From Oscillospiraceae bacterium (GTDB taxonomy: Bacteria > Bacillota > Clostridia > Oscillospirales > Acutalibacteraceae): a stretch of 64,000 nt of DNA. Below, piece after piece: positions 20,503-30,733 of this stretch. Position 1 is the stretch's first letter, and each line of letters begins with the position of its first letter. A program made the position numbers and the translations under genes. The stretch covers positions 31,313-95,312 of the forward strand of contig SVPL01000002.1 of the NCBI GenBank assembly GCA_015065925.1. The letters run 5' to 3'. The notes under the pieces are model-generated. The model made no database searches. It saw nothing but the letters and a program-made list of their open reading frames with translations, and was not told where the DNA came from.

Positions 20503-22683
20503 TTAAATATTAAGAATTTTTTCTTTTGGCTTTTCTGGAGATGGACAATTATAAAGCAAAGTGTATTCCGAAGAATATTCACCGCACGAAAGTATAATTT
20601 TTAAGGTTTCCGCGCCGTAAACTTCAGGAAGCTTATAGCGTAAAGTCGGGCCCTCAAAATTAGTGTTTGCGGATAAATTCGGGAATTGCCAATCAATGAT
20701 GTGAACGGGTTGCTCATCACCTATTTGCACAGAAACATTCACAGTTTCGCCATCAATAGGCTTAACACCGTCGTTAAGTATCCACAAATCAAATTCTAAC
20801 ATCTCCCCTGCTTTATGTTGCAGTTTACGATAACGCGCGCTGGCTAAAACATTACGACAAGCCTTAGCAACTTCATAGTAAGCAGGTTTGATATAGTTAG
20901 GATAACAAACTAAGCTATTGTTTGCAATACACGGCCAAGGCTCATTAAAGCACCAATTTACCGCCATTGAGCAATAAGGCTTTTGTCTTCTTGCCTCTTC
21001 AAAAATAAAACGATAGCCTACTCCCTGTAAATATTGTCCACGCTCGACTAGTTGCTCTAAAGACTCGCTTTCACCAAAATAATGGGCAATTGTTTCTACA
21101 GAAGACCAATTTTCCTCCTGACACCAAGCCTTAAAAGCGTGATGGGCACGAGTAACATCATTATTTATAAGAGGAAATAAATTTTCTTTCGCTGTAACCT
21201 GTTTTAAACACTCTATATTTGAAATAGATGGCATACCAAACTCGGTATAAGCAGTATTTTTTGAGTTTTGCATTACCTCAATCGCTTCATTACCCTCAAA
21301 ATAAATAAACAAATAGCTACCGTGAGCCATACCCATAAGCGGTGAAGTTGGTATAAAAGGAATATTTGGTGTTTTATCCAAAGTAAGACTATTTAAGGTG
21401 CGCAAAGCTAAAGATTGTTCGGTCATTCCCGACCAAGAATTAAATAGTTCATTACCACCACACCAAATAACATGACAAGCGTGCTTAGAAACTCGCTTGA
21501 TAATATCTAAAGCCTCGTTTTTAAGAAGTGAGAGATATTCAGGTGTAGAAATATAGTCATTACAACCTAAGGGAAATTCTTGCCAAACCATTATTCCAAG
21601 CTCGTCACAAATATCATAAAAAGCTTCTTTGTTGACAATTGCTCCGCCCCAACAACGAACAAAATTAAGATTTGCATCTCTTACCAATGTTAATTGCTCA
21701 CGGTAACGATTTTCATTAATCGTTGCGTAAAAAATCTCAGGAGCAACCCAGTTACTGCCCTTAACGAACACATTAACCCCATTAAGGCAAAGCGTTATAG
21801 GTGGACAAGAACGAGTTTTAGGAAATTCAGGAACATTCCAGGTGCCTTCATTCATTTCCAAGCTGACGGTTTTAAAACCGACTTTGCCAATGAACTTTTC
21901 ACCACCAACATTCAATTCCCATTTGTACAAATTTGGTTCTCCATATCCGTTACACCACCAAAGCAACGGATTATCAAGTTCAAATTTATCATTAAACTTA
22001 TTAGAACTAAAAATCAAATCACCGTTAGGAGCATAAAACGACCAAGAAACACTTTCACTGATATTTACTGAAAAATCAACCAAAGCTTTTGAACGCTCGG
22101 AGTTTAAAGAATATGTAACTTTCGGTTCTGCTATTTCACATAAATTAGATTCTAAAATATATGTATCATTCCATATTCCAAGAGGTACAAGCCGTGGATG
22201 AAAATCCCAACCATAACTAACTCCGGGTTTTGTGGTTTGATTTGCCTCATCACGGGCATTTGGAACAATATTACCGATTTTACTTTTAGGTACAGGATAA
22301 ATGATTACATCAATTTTAATGATACTGCCTATTAAATCGGAAAGATCAACCTCAACCTTGTGATACATACCTTCGTATGAATAACGACATTCACCATTAA
22401 TAAGAATATCAAATTTATAATCAATTCCCTCAGAAATAAAATACAGTTTATTTCCTTTAAGGTTATTGGAATCATATTCGGTTGTGTAGAACCAATATTT
22501 ATCCTCCATCCAAGCGTATTCTTTAAAGTTAAGTTCAGCGTTATGGTTAGGCAAGTTATATTCTTTTGCATAATCTAACTGAACAGCACCGGGAACGGTT
22601 GCGGGAAAATACTCGGCGGGAAAATCCGTTGAATTGTCTGAATAACCTAAACTCCAGTTTAACTCTTTTTTCATTACAGTCAC
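20503..22683 (-). CDS. glycoside hydrolase family 2 (beta-mannosidase-like)
   Basis: NFVRCWGGAIVNKEAFYDICDELGIMVWQEFPLGC; HVIWCGGNEL acid/base region. Confidence 0.88.
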   Translation of the reverse strand: MTVMKKELNWSLGYSDNSTDFPAEYFPATVPGAVQLDYAKEYNLPNHNAELNFKEYAWMEDKYWFYTTEYDSNNLKGNKLYFISEGIDYKFDILINGECRYSYEGMYHKVEVDLSDLIGSIIKIDVIIYPVPKSKIGNIVPNARDEANQTTKPGVSYGWDFHPRLVPLGIWNDTYILESNLCEIAEPKVTYSLNSERSKALVDFSVNISESVSWSFYAPNGDLIFSSNKFNDKFELDNPLLWWCNGYGEPNLYKWELNVGGEKFIGKVGFKTVSLEMNEGTWNVPEFPKTRSCPPITLCLNGVNVFVKGSNWVAPEIFYATINENRYREQLTLVRDANLNFVRCWGGAIVNKEAFYDICDELGIMVWQEFPLGCNDYISTPEYLSLLKNEALDIIKRVSKHACHVIWCGGNELFNSWSGMTEQSLALRTLNSLTLDKTPNIPFIPTSPLMGMAHGSYLFIYFEGNEAIEVMQNSKNTAYTEFGMPSISNIECLKQVTAKENLFPLINNDVTRAHHAFKAWCQEENWSSVETIAHYFGESESLEQLVERGQYLQGVGYRFIFEEARRQKPYCSMAVNWCFNEPWPCIANNSLVCYPNYIKPAYYEVAKACRNVLASARYRKLQHKAGEMLEFDLWILNDGVKPIDGETVNVSVQIGDEQPVHIIDWQFPNLSANTNFEGPTLRYKLPEVYGAETLKIILSCGEYSSEYTLLYNCPSPEKPKEKILNI

Positions 22684-22692
22684 CTTGAAGAA

Positions 22693-23919
22693 TTATTTTA
22701 AATTAACCTTATGGAATACCTTTTTACCCTTTTTAATAACTACATAACCATCTTCAAAGGATTCTGCAGTAAGCTGAGTGGCGGGATCGGTAACTTTATT
22801 ATCGTTAAGAGAAACGCCACCTTGCTGAACGAGGCGTCTACCCTCTCCCTTTGAAGGAATAAGTTCGCATTTTAACATCAAATCAAGAATACCGATTGAA
22901 CCGTCAGTGAAATCATCTAAGGATATATCGGTTGAAGGCATATCAGAGGTGTTAGAACCGCCTGTAAAGAGAGAACGAGCTGTTTCTAATGCCTTTTTAG
23001 CTTCTTCTTCACCGTGAATCATTTTTGTGAGCTCATAACCTAAGCGTTCCTTAACGGCATTAAGCTGACTACCCTCAAGTTTTTCATATTCATAGATTTC
23101 CTCAAGAGGAACAAATGTGAGCATTTTCATACATTTAATAACATCTGCATCATCAACATTTCTCCAGTATTGGAAGAAATCGTAGGGAGATGTTTTGTTA
23201 GCATCCAACCAAACTGCATTACCTGCTGTTTTACCCATTTTTTTGCCTTGTGAGTCTGTAAGAAGCGTAATAGTCATAGCGTGGGCATCCTTACCCAATT
23301 TTTTACGAATAAGTTCGGTACCGCCAAGCATATTTGACCATTGGTCATCGCCGCCAAACTGCATATTACAGCCATAAGTTTTAAACAAGTAATAGAAGTC
23401 GTAGGACTGCATAATCATATAGTTAAACTCAAGGAACGAAAGACCTTTTTCCATACGCTGTTTATAACATTCAGCTCTAAGCATATTATTAACCGAGAAA
23501 CAAGCGCCAACCTCTCTTAAAAGCTCAACATAATTGAGATCTAACAACCAATCAGCATTGTTAATCATCATTGCTTTACCTTCGGAAAAATCAATAAAGT
23601 TCTCCATCTGTCTTTTAAAGCAAGCAGCATTGTGGTCAATGTCCTCTTTAGTTAACATTTTGCGCATATCAGTTCTTCCCGAAGGGTCGCCGATCATTGT
23701 GGTACCACCGCCGATAAGTGCAATTGGCTTATTGCCTGCAAGTTGAAGACGTTTCATTAGCACCAAAGCCATAAAATGACCTGCGGTAAGGCTATCAGCA
23801 GTACAGTCAAAACCAATATAGAAGGTGGCTTTACCGTTATTAACCATTTCTCTGATTTCGCTTTCATTGGTAACCTGAGCAATTAAGCCGCGGGCTACAA
23901 GTTCTTCATAAACTGTCAT
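22693..23919 (-). CDS. tyrS: tyrosyl-tRNA synthetase
   Basis: GFDCTADSLTAGHF (HIGH-like), KMGKTAG (KMSKS-like), C-terminal S4 domain. Confidence 0.95.
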   Translation of the reverse strand: MTVYEELVARGLIAQVTNESEIREMVNNGKATFYIGFDCTADSLTAGHFMALVLMKRLQLAGNKPIALIGGGTTMIGDPSGRTDMRKMLTKEDIDHNAACFKRQMENFIDFSEGKAMMINNADWLLDLNYVELLREVGACFSVNNMLRAECYKQRMEKGLSFLEFNYMIMQSYDFYYLFKTYGCNMQFGGDDQWSNMLGGTELIRKKLGKDAHAMTITLLTDSQGKKMGKTAGNAVWLDANKTSPYDFFQYWRNVDDADVIKCMKMLTFVPLEEIYEYEKLEGSQLNAVKERLGYELTKMIHGEEEAKKALETARSLFTGGSNTSDMPSTDISLDDFTDGSIGILDLMLKCELIPSKGEGRRLVQQGGVSLNDNKVTDPATQLTAESFEDGYVVIKKGKKVFHKVNLK

Positions 23920-23933
23920 AATAAATTACTCCT

Positions 23934-25610
23934 TTATTTTTTCATCAGAGAAATAAGTTCCTCTGCAGTTTTTAATAAATTTTCTGTATATTCGCCACCC
24001 GACATAATTCTGGCAACTTCTTTAATTCTGCCTGAATTATCAAGGGGGGTTACTTCTGTATATGTTTTGTTATTTTTAACCGATTTAGAAATAAACAAAT
24101 GCCTATCAGCCGATGCAGCGATTTGAGCGAGATGAGTAACACATATAACTTGCCGATTTTTAGCAACATCATAAAGTTTTGAGGCTACTTTATGGGCGGC
24201 TTGTCCGCTTATTCCTGTATCTATTTCATCAAAAATAAGTGTTTCAACATCATCCTTCAAGGATAAAACACTTCTGATAGCAAGCATAATTCGAGAAAGC
24301 TCACCGCCCGACGCAACCTTTACAAGAGGTTTAGCAATTTCGCCCACATTTGCAGAAATTAAAAACTCGGTATAATCACAACCATTTTTAGTATATTTAC
24401 CATTTTTGATTTCTGCAGAAAATTCTGCGCCGTTAAAATCTAAAAATGCCAATTCCTCACATATTTTAGAACAAATACTTTTAGCTGCTATTTCTCTTGA
24501 TTTTGTTAGCTTTTGACCTGCATCAATCAAAGCCTGTTGTGTGGGTTCAAGCAGATTTTCAAGCTCAACGCGAAGTTTTTCATCCTGTACAATAGAAGAA
24601 AATTCAGTTTTTGCATTACTTAAAAATTCTAAAATCTGTTCTTCGGTATCTCCATATTTTAACATTAAATCTCTTAATGTGTCAAGTCGATTTTGTGCAT
24701 TTATAAAATCTTCAGGGTTTAAATTCACTTCATCAATCATACCTGAAATATCAGAAGAAATTCCTTCTAAATCTAAGGCTAATGAATTAATAGCCTCATA
24801 AACTTTTTTAGTGTCTGCATAAACATCTAAAATTCCACCAAGAGAACGAATTGCGTTTTTTAACAAGTCGACAGCACAAAGATTATCAGGTTCATCATCA
24901 CCGCCAATTGCAAAGAACGCCTCTCTTAACGCAGTAATAATTTTTTCACTTTGCTGATAGATGAGAATTTTTTCTTTTAAATCATTAATTTCACCTATTC
25001 GAACATTGCTTTTTTCTATTTCATCAATTTGATAGCGTAAAAGATTAGCTCTTGTGGTTTTTTCTTCCTCATCAGCAATAATAGCATTATATTTCTTTGA
25101 AACATCTCTGAATTTATTAAAGGCTTCAATATAAGCGGTGCGCTCTACTTCATTTTCTGCGAAAGCGTCAATAAAAGCAATATGTTTTTCAGGATTTAAT
25201 AGATTTTGATTGTCGTGTTGCCCATGGATGTTTATAAGCAGTTTTCCAATTTCTTTAAGGGTAGAAACATTGGCAGGCTGAGAATTAATTTTCACCTGAC
25301 CACGACCGTCTGCAAACAAAATACGCTGAATAATAACTTCCGAATTATCTTCAAGAGAATATCCAAGCTCTAATAGTTTTTTTTCAGCTTCTTTGCCAAT
25401 ATCAATGAATGAAGCGCTAACTACCGCCTTATCACAACCGTGTCTAATAAGCTCTCGGGATGTTCTTTCGCCTAAAATAGCAAACAGAGCATCAATTATT
25501 ATTGATTTTCCCGCACCTGTTTCGCCTGTCATAACATTGAAACCATTTGAAAATTCAATGTTTGCTTGCTCAATAACGGCAATATTTTCAATATGCAAAT
25601 ACTGTAACAT
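23934..25610 (-). CDS. recN: DNA repair protein RecN
   Basis: GETGAGKSIIIDA, ASGGELSRIMLAI, DEIDTGISG. Confidence 0.96.
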   Translation of the reverse strand: MLQYLHIENIAVIEQANIEFSNGFNVMTGETGAGKSIIIDALFAILGERTSRELIRHGCDKAVVSASFIDIGKEAEKKLLELGYSLEDNSEVIIQRILFADGRGQVKINSQPANVSTLKEIGKLLINIHGQHDNQNLLNPEKHIAFIDAFAENEVERTAYIEAFNKFRDVSKKYNAIIADEEEKTTRANLLRYQIDEIEKSNVRIGEINDLKEKILIYQQSEKIITALREAFFAIGGDDEPDNLCAVDLLKNAIRSLGGILDVYADTKKVYEAINSLALDLEGISSDISGMIDEVNLNPEDFINAQNRLDTLRDLMLKYGDTEEQILEFLSNAKTEFSSIVQDEKLRVELENLLEPTQQALIDAGQKLTKSREIAAKSICSKICEELAFLDFNGAEFSAEIKNGKYTKNGCDYTEFLISANVGEIAKPLVKVASGGELSRIMLAIRSVLSLKDDVETLIFDEIDTGISGQAAHKVASKLYDVAKNRQVICVTHLAQIAASADRHLFISKSVKNNKTYTEVTPLDNSGRIKEVARIMSGGEYTENLLKTAEELISLMKK

Positions 25611-25621
25611 TAACCGTCACC

Positions 25622-26098
25622 TCAAACAGTAATAATTTCATTTAGTTTTCGGGTTAAATCAGCTGCCGAAGGTTCATCGGATGTTATAACAATAATAGTA
25701 TCCTCACCTGCAAGTGAACCAATAACCCAATCAGAAAACAAAGAATCAAAAGCAACGCAAGCGCCTTGAGCCATACCCGAATAACATTTAATAACAACAT
25801 TATTCATTGCGTATCTAACACTTATGGCAGAGCGCTTAAAGGCTTCTAATAACCTTTCGTGGTCAGCAGAAGGAATGCTTGTTTCTTTATGTGGAATGTT
25901 TTTCGCATAGCGATACCTACCGCTTGCATCTAAAACTTTTATAAGTCCTAATTGTTTAATATCGCGTGAAGCGGTGGATTGTGTAACATCATACCCATTA
26001 TTTCTAAGCGCAGCAATAAGCTCCTCTTGTGTTTCAATTGGATGGGTAGCTATAATTTCTAAGATTTTTTCGCGACGTCCGTTTTTCAATAAAAGCAC
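25622..26098 (-). CDS. argR: arginine repressor ArgR/AhrC
   Basis: ETQEELIAALRNNGYDVTQSTASRDIKQLGLIKV. Confidence 0.95.
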   Translation of the reverse strand: MLLLKNGRREKILEIIATHPIETQEELIAALRNNGYDVTQSTASRDIKQLGLIKVLDASGRYRYAKNIPHKETSIPSADHERLLEAFKRSAISVRYAMNNVVIKCYSGMAQGACVAFDSLFSDWVIGSLAGEDTIIVITSDEPSAADLTRKLNEIITV

Positions 26099-26104
26099 CC
26101 TTCC

Positions 26105-26959
26105 CTATTTTAAAAAATTAAATTTATCAGCGAGGGCATTTAAGAATACACCCTCTTGAAGTTCAATAAAACCAACACGCATATTATCTGCACGCTTAAC
26201 CAAAATGGTTTGTTCGGGCAAGATAGGACAAACCTGCTCTCCGTCAATAGTAATATAAGCACCGGTGTCTTCGGGCGGAATAGCACTAATTTTAATTTCT
26301 TCGTCAGGAGAAATTAAAATAGGTCGAGCATATAACGACTGCGGACAAATTGGGGTAAGAATTATACTGTCTAAATCGGGGTCAACAATTGGTCCTCCCG
26401 CCGATAAAGAATACGCTGTAGAACCTGTAGGAGTAGCTGAAATCAAGCCGTCTGCTCTATAAGAAATTTGTTCGTTATGAAGGGTAACGCTTATATCAAT
26501 CATACGGGATAGAGGGCCTTTAGAAATTACTGCATCATTAAGACAGAGATATTCTTTATCATCGACCTGTACAGAAAGCAACATTCTGTTTTTAATACGG
26601 TAATTTTTCGATAACAGATTTTTAAGCTTGCCTAAGTCATTACCCTCTAATCCAGCTAAATATCCAACCCTGCCTGCGTTAATACCTAATACAGGCTTAG
26701 AAAATCCTGCCGCTTTTTTTGCAGTATGTAATATTGTGCCGTCACCACCAATAACAACCACAATATCTGCAAGTGAATACAGATTTTCTTCTTTTATAAT
26801 TTTAACATTTTGAAATTGATATTTAAATTCTTCAGTAAGTAAAATTTCTGTGCCGCAATTTGAAAGAATTTCAATGGATTCCTTTGCAATTGCCATAGCG
26901 TTTACTTTTGAAGAATTAATTATTATGGCGATTTTCAAAATTACACACTCCAAATACAA
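26105..26959 (-). CDS. nadK: NAD kinase
   Basis: VIGGDGTILHTA, NAGRVGYLA, TPTGSTAYSLSAGGPIV. Confidence 0.96.
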   Translation of the reverse strand: MYLECVILKIAIIINSSKVNAMAIAKESIEILSNCGTEILLTEEFKYQFQNVKIIKEENLYSLADIVVVIGGDGTILHTAKKAAGFSKPVLGINAGRVGYLAGLEGNDLGKLKNLLSKNYRIKNRMLLSVQVDDKEYLCLNDAVISKGPLSRMIDISVTLHNEQISYRADGLISATPTGSTAYSLSAGGPIVDPDLDSIILTPICPQSLYARPILISPDEEIKISAIPPEDTGAYITIDGEQVCPILPEQTILVKRADNMRVGFIELQEGVFLNALADKFNFLK

Positions 26960-26968
26960 TAAAAGTAA

Positions 26969-27799
26969 TTAATTATGGTCAAGCGCCTCGTGGGAAGATT
27001 TAGCAATTTTTTCGATATCAATATCCTTAGAAATATTAAATTCATTATTTTTTTGAATGTAAATAAGATATTCAATATTTCCTTCAGGACCCTTTACAGG
27101 AGAAAAGTCCAATCCCAAAACAGACATATTGTTAACCTTCATAACATCAATAATTTTTTCAATTACCTCTTGATGTATTAAAGGATCACGAACTACTCCT
27201 TTTTTCCCTACTTTATCCTTTCCGGCTTCAAATTGTGGTTTTATAAGGCAAACAGCACAACCGTTTTCCTTTAAAAGTGGAACCAAAGCCGGAATTATAA
27301 TGGAAAGAGAAATAAAAGAAACATCTACAGAAGCAAAATCCAAAGCATCGGGAATTTCTTTTTCAGTTACATATCTAAAGTTGGTTCTCTCCAAATTAAC
27401 CACTCTGCTATCGGTTCGCAGTTTCCAAGCCAATTGTCCATAACCAACATCAATAGCATAAACCTTTTCTGCTCCATTTTGAAGCATACAATCAGTAAAG
27501 CCACCTGTAGAAGCACCTATATCTGCACAAATCATTCCATCTAATTTAAGTTCAAAGACCTGCATAGCCTTTTCCAGTTTCAAACCGCCTCTGCTAACAT
27601 ATTTAAGTGGATTTGCTCTAACCTCCAATAAATCATCCGGCTTAATGGTCGAGCCGGGTTTGTCTGCTTTTTGGTTATTAACAAATACAACCCCCGCCAT
27701 AATATAAGCCTTAGCTTTTTCTCGGCTCTCAGCAAGACCTCTGTTAAATATTGCTTGATCTAAACGCTCATTTTGTTTATCTTTCATTTTAATCCTCAT
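26969..27799 (-). CDS. tlyA: TlyA family rRNA methyltransferase/hemolysin
   Basis: S4 domain plus DIGASTGGFTDCMLQNGA. Confidence 0.95.
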   Translation of the reverse strand: MRIKMKDKQNERLDQAIFNRGLAESREKAKAYIMAGVVFVNNQKADKPGSTIKPDDLLEVRANPLKYVSRGGLKLEKAMQVFELKLDGMICADIGASTGGFTDCMLQNGAEKVYAIDVGYGQLAWKLRTDSRVVNLERTNFRYVTEKEIPDALDFASVDVSFISLSIIIPALVPLLKENGCAVCLIKPQFEAGKDKVGKKGVVRDPLIHQEVIEKIIDVMKVNNMSVLGLDFSPVKGPEGNIEYLIYIQKNNEFNISKDIDIEKIAKSSHEALDHN

Positions 27800-29648
27800 T
27801 TACAATATTGTATATAGCATCTGCGGATAAATTATACATCTTTAATGCATCGTCAACGCTCATATGCGGAATAAATTCATCACTAATAGCGTAAATATGC
27901 ACCTTAGCGTTAATGTTATTTTTCAAAAATCCTGAACACAATGTTTCATTAATACCGCCAGAAGCAATCCCTTCTTCAAAGATATAAATATTATTATACT
28001 TTTTTAAATAATCGTATATTTTATCATTAATTGGATAAATTTTATTCAGCTTTAATATAGCGATTTTTTTACCTTCTTGTTTTAATTTTTCGTAGCATTT
28101 TACTGCTTCGGAAAAAACTCTGCCAAAAGTAATAATAACCGCCTCGGAAGAAGGATTACCATAGAATTGGAAATCATCGCCAGATGGTACAAAATCCTCA
28201 GGTAAGTTTGGCTGACTTCCTCTGGGATAACGCACAACAGATGGGGAATTGATTTTATAAATTGATTCATTCAAATGCATTTTTAACTCCAAATAATTTA
28301 CGGGAGAAAATATTTGAATTCCGGGAATTGTTTTTAAAAATGCAATATCAAAAACACCTTGGTGAGTTTCGCCATCCTCGCCCACAATACCAGCCCTGTC
28401 TACGCATATTGTAACGGGTAATTTAGCTATGGCAACATCGTGAATAAGCTGGTCATATCCGCGTTGCAAAAATGTTGAATAAACACAAAACACAGGACGC
28501 GCACCGCCTGCCGCAAGACCAGCAGTAAAAGTAACAGCGTGTTCTTCGGCAATTCCAACATCAAAAAATCTGTTTTTATATTTATCTGCAAAATTCGAAA
28601 GCCCTGTACCTTCCTTCATCGCAGCAGTAATTACACAAATTTTTTCATCAGAGGCGGAGAGTCTACAAAGCTCATCACCAACAACGGCTGAAAAATCTAT
28701 TTTTTTAATTGGAACTTCACCATTTTCTACATCAAAAGAAGAAACACCGTGAAAATTATTAGGGGCTTTTTCAGCCGGAGAAAACCCTTTTCCTTTTTTG
28801 GTAATCACATGAACTAAAACAGGTCGTTTTTGTTCCTTCGCAACACCTAAAATTTGTTGTAATTTGGTAATATCATGACCATCAACAGGGCCTAAATAAT
28901 GAAATCCCATATCTTCAAAAATATTGCTGTGATATATGGCGTTTTTAAGCATTGTTTTGGAACGCAACAAATTCCTGTTAATAAATCCACCAATAAAAGG
29001 AATGTAAGAAATAATTCTTTCTAATTTATGCTTAAACCTATGATATCCCGGTTGCGACCGAATTACCGTTAAATGTCGCGCCAAGGCGCCAACATTGCGC
29101 GAAATAGACATTTTGTTGTCATTAAGAATTATAATAGTTGAATCGTTTCTGTTGTGTCCCGCATTATTAAGACCTTCATAAATCATACCGCCGGTCATAG
29201 CGCCGTCACCAACTACAGAAATTGAATATAAATCTTTATTTGTTGATATTTTGCTACCTTTATAAATTCCAAGAGATGCAGAAACAGAGTTGCTGCTATG
29301 ACCTGTAATGAAAGGATCATACTCGCTTTCATCGGGGCGCATAAATCCCGATAATCCATCCTTTTGCCTGATTGTAGAAATACCATTAAATCGCCCTGTT
29401 AAAAGCTTATGAGTATAACATTGATGGCCTACATCGAAAAGGAGTTTGTCTTCAGGTAAATCAAAAACCTTATGTAGAGCAACAGTTAACTCAACAACAC
29501 CTAGATTTGAGGCTAAATGTCCACCTGTTTTTGATAATGTATTAATAAGACAATCTCTTATTTCACTACACAATTCAGTAAGTTTTTCATCAGAAAGATT
29601 TTTAATATCATTTGGCGAATTGATAGTATTTAAAATTCTATATTCCAA
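27789..29648 (-). CDS. dxs: 1-deoxy-D-xylulose-5-phosphate synthase
   Basis: GHQCYTHKLLTGR, GDGAMTGGM, DVGIAEEHAVTFTAGLA. Confidence 0.97.
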   Translation of the reverse strand: MEYRILNTINSPNDIKNLSDEKLTELCSEIRDCLINTLSKTGGHLASNLGVVELTVALHKVFDLPEDKLLFDVGHQCYTHKLLTGRFNGISTIRQKDGLSGFMRPDESEYDPFITGHSSNSVSASLGIYKGSKISTNKDLYSISVVGDGAMTGGMIYEGLNNAGHNRNDSTIIILNDNKMSISRNVGALARHLTVIRSQPGYHRFKHKLERIISYIPFIGGFINRNLLRSKTMLKNAIYHSNIFEDMGFHYLGPVDGHDITKLQQILGVAKEQKRPVLVHVITKKGKGFSPAEKAPNNFHGVSSFDVENGEVPIKKIDFSAVVGDELCRLSASDEKICVITAAMKEGTGLSNFADKYKNRFFDVGIAEEHAVTFTAGLAAGGARPVFCVYSTFLQRGYDQLIHDVAIAKLPVTICVDRAGIVGEDGETHQGVFDIAFLKTIPGIQIFSPVNYLELKMHLNESIYKINSPSVVRYPRGSQPNLPEDFVPSGDDFQFYGNPSSEAVIITFGRVFSEAVKCYEKLKQEGKKIAILKLNKIYPINDKIYDYLKKYNNIYIFEEGIASGGINETLCSGFLKNNINAKVHIYAISDEFIPHMSVDDALKMYNLSADAIYNIVNED

Positions 29649-29671
29649 AAAACCACGTACCTTCCAAAAAA

Positions 29672-30550
29672 CTAATATTTTCGGTCAATTAAATAATTCG
29701 CTAATTCAATTAGTTGACTAGTATCACCATCAAAAACCTTCAAAGCGTTTTTTGCTTTGTTAGTATACTCAATGACATCAAGCTTAGCCTGTTCCAATCC
29801 TTTAAGTGAAACATAAGTAGACTTTTGGTTTTTAGCATCACTTCCAACAGGTTTACCTAAAAGCTTAGAATCTCCAATAACATCTAAAATATCATCTTGA
29901 ATTTGAAATGCTATTCCCAAATTCAGGGCATATTCTTCAGCTGCTAATTTCATATCATAGTTACCGCCTGCAAGAATTGTACCTATTTTTGCGGCAGCAA
30001 CAAGCAGTGCTCCTGTTTTCTTCTTATACATATCCAATACAGTTTCAATCGGAACTTTCTTAGATTCTATTGCCAAATCAACAATTTGACCACCAATCAT
30101 ACCGTCGGCACCTGAAAGTTTTGCTAACTCTGAAATTCCATCAACAATTAAATCTGAGGAAATATTTTTTGTTTTAGCAGCAATTTCAAAAGCCATAGTC
30201 AAAAGCGCATCACCCGCAAGCAAAGCAGTAGCTTCATCAAACGCCTTGTGGCAAGAAGGTTTACCTCTTCTAAAATCATCATTATCCATTGAAGGCAAAT
30301 CATCATGAATTAAAGAATAGGTGTGAATCATTTCAAGCGAAGCGGCAAAATTCAAAAAATCCTCGCCTTCGCCACCGCAAACTAAATAAAAAGCCCGTAA
30401 TATAAAAGGTCTAAGACGCTTACCGCCTAACAAAATGCTATATTTCATTGCATCGTAATGCGCACTATATTGATTATTTTGGGCAGACATTACTTCTTTT
30501 AAATAATTTTCAAAAATTTCAGAAAAAGCTTTTAATTCTTCTTTTATCAT
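29672..30550 (-). CDS. ispA: polyprenyl (farnesyl/geranyl) diphosphate synthase
   Basis: HDDLPSMDNDDFRRG, FQIQDDILD. Confidence 0.95.
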   Translation of the reverse strand: MIKEELKAFSEIFENYLKEVMSAQNNQYSAHYDAMKYSILLGGKRLRPFILRAFYLVCGGEGEDFLNFAASLEMIHTYSLIHDDLPSMDNDDFRRGKPSCHKAFDEATALLAGDALLTMAFEIAAKTKNISSDLIVDGISELAKLSGADGMIGGQIVDLAIESKKVPIETVLDMYKKKTGALLVAAAKIGTILAGGNYDMKLAAEEYALNLGIAFQIQDDILDVIGDSKLLGKPVGSDAKNQKSTYVSLKGLEQAKLDVIEYTNKAKNALKVFDGDTSQLIELANYLIDRKY

Positions 30551-30729
30551 TGTTCAACAACCTCGATTTTTTGTTTAGCTTTTTCTAAAATTTCCGTACA
30601 AGCCTTCGAAAGCAATTTACCTTCGTCATATAGCTTAATAGCATCTTCTATTGAGCAATCCCCTTTTTCTAAAATTGTAGCGATTTCTTCTAATTGCTTA
30701 ATCATCTCAGCAAAATTTTTATTATTCAT
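30547..30729 (-). CDS. xseB: exodeoxyribonuclease VII small subunit
   Basis: LEEIATILEKGDCSIEDAIKLYDEG, adjacent to xseA. Confidence 0.93.
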   Translation of the reverse strand: MNNKNFAEMIKQLEEIATILEKGDCSIEDAIKLYDEGKLLSKACTEILEKAKQKIEVVEQ

Positions 30730-30733
30730 AAAG

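Noticed and set aside
22693-23960. T-box riboswitch upstream of tyrS
   Set aside because: Only about 14 bp separate tyrS from recN; there is no room for a T-box leader.
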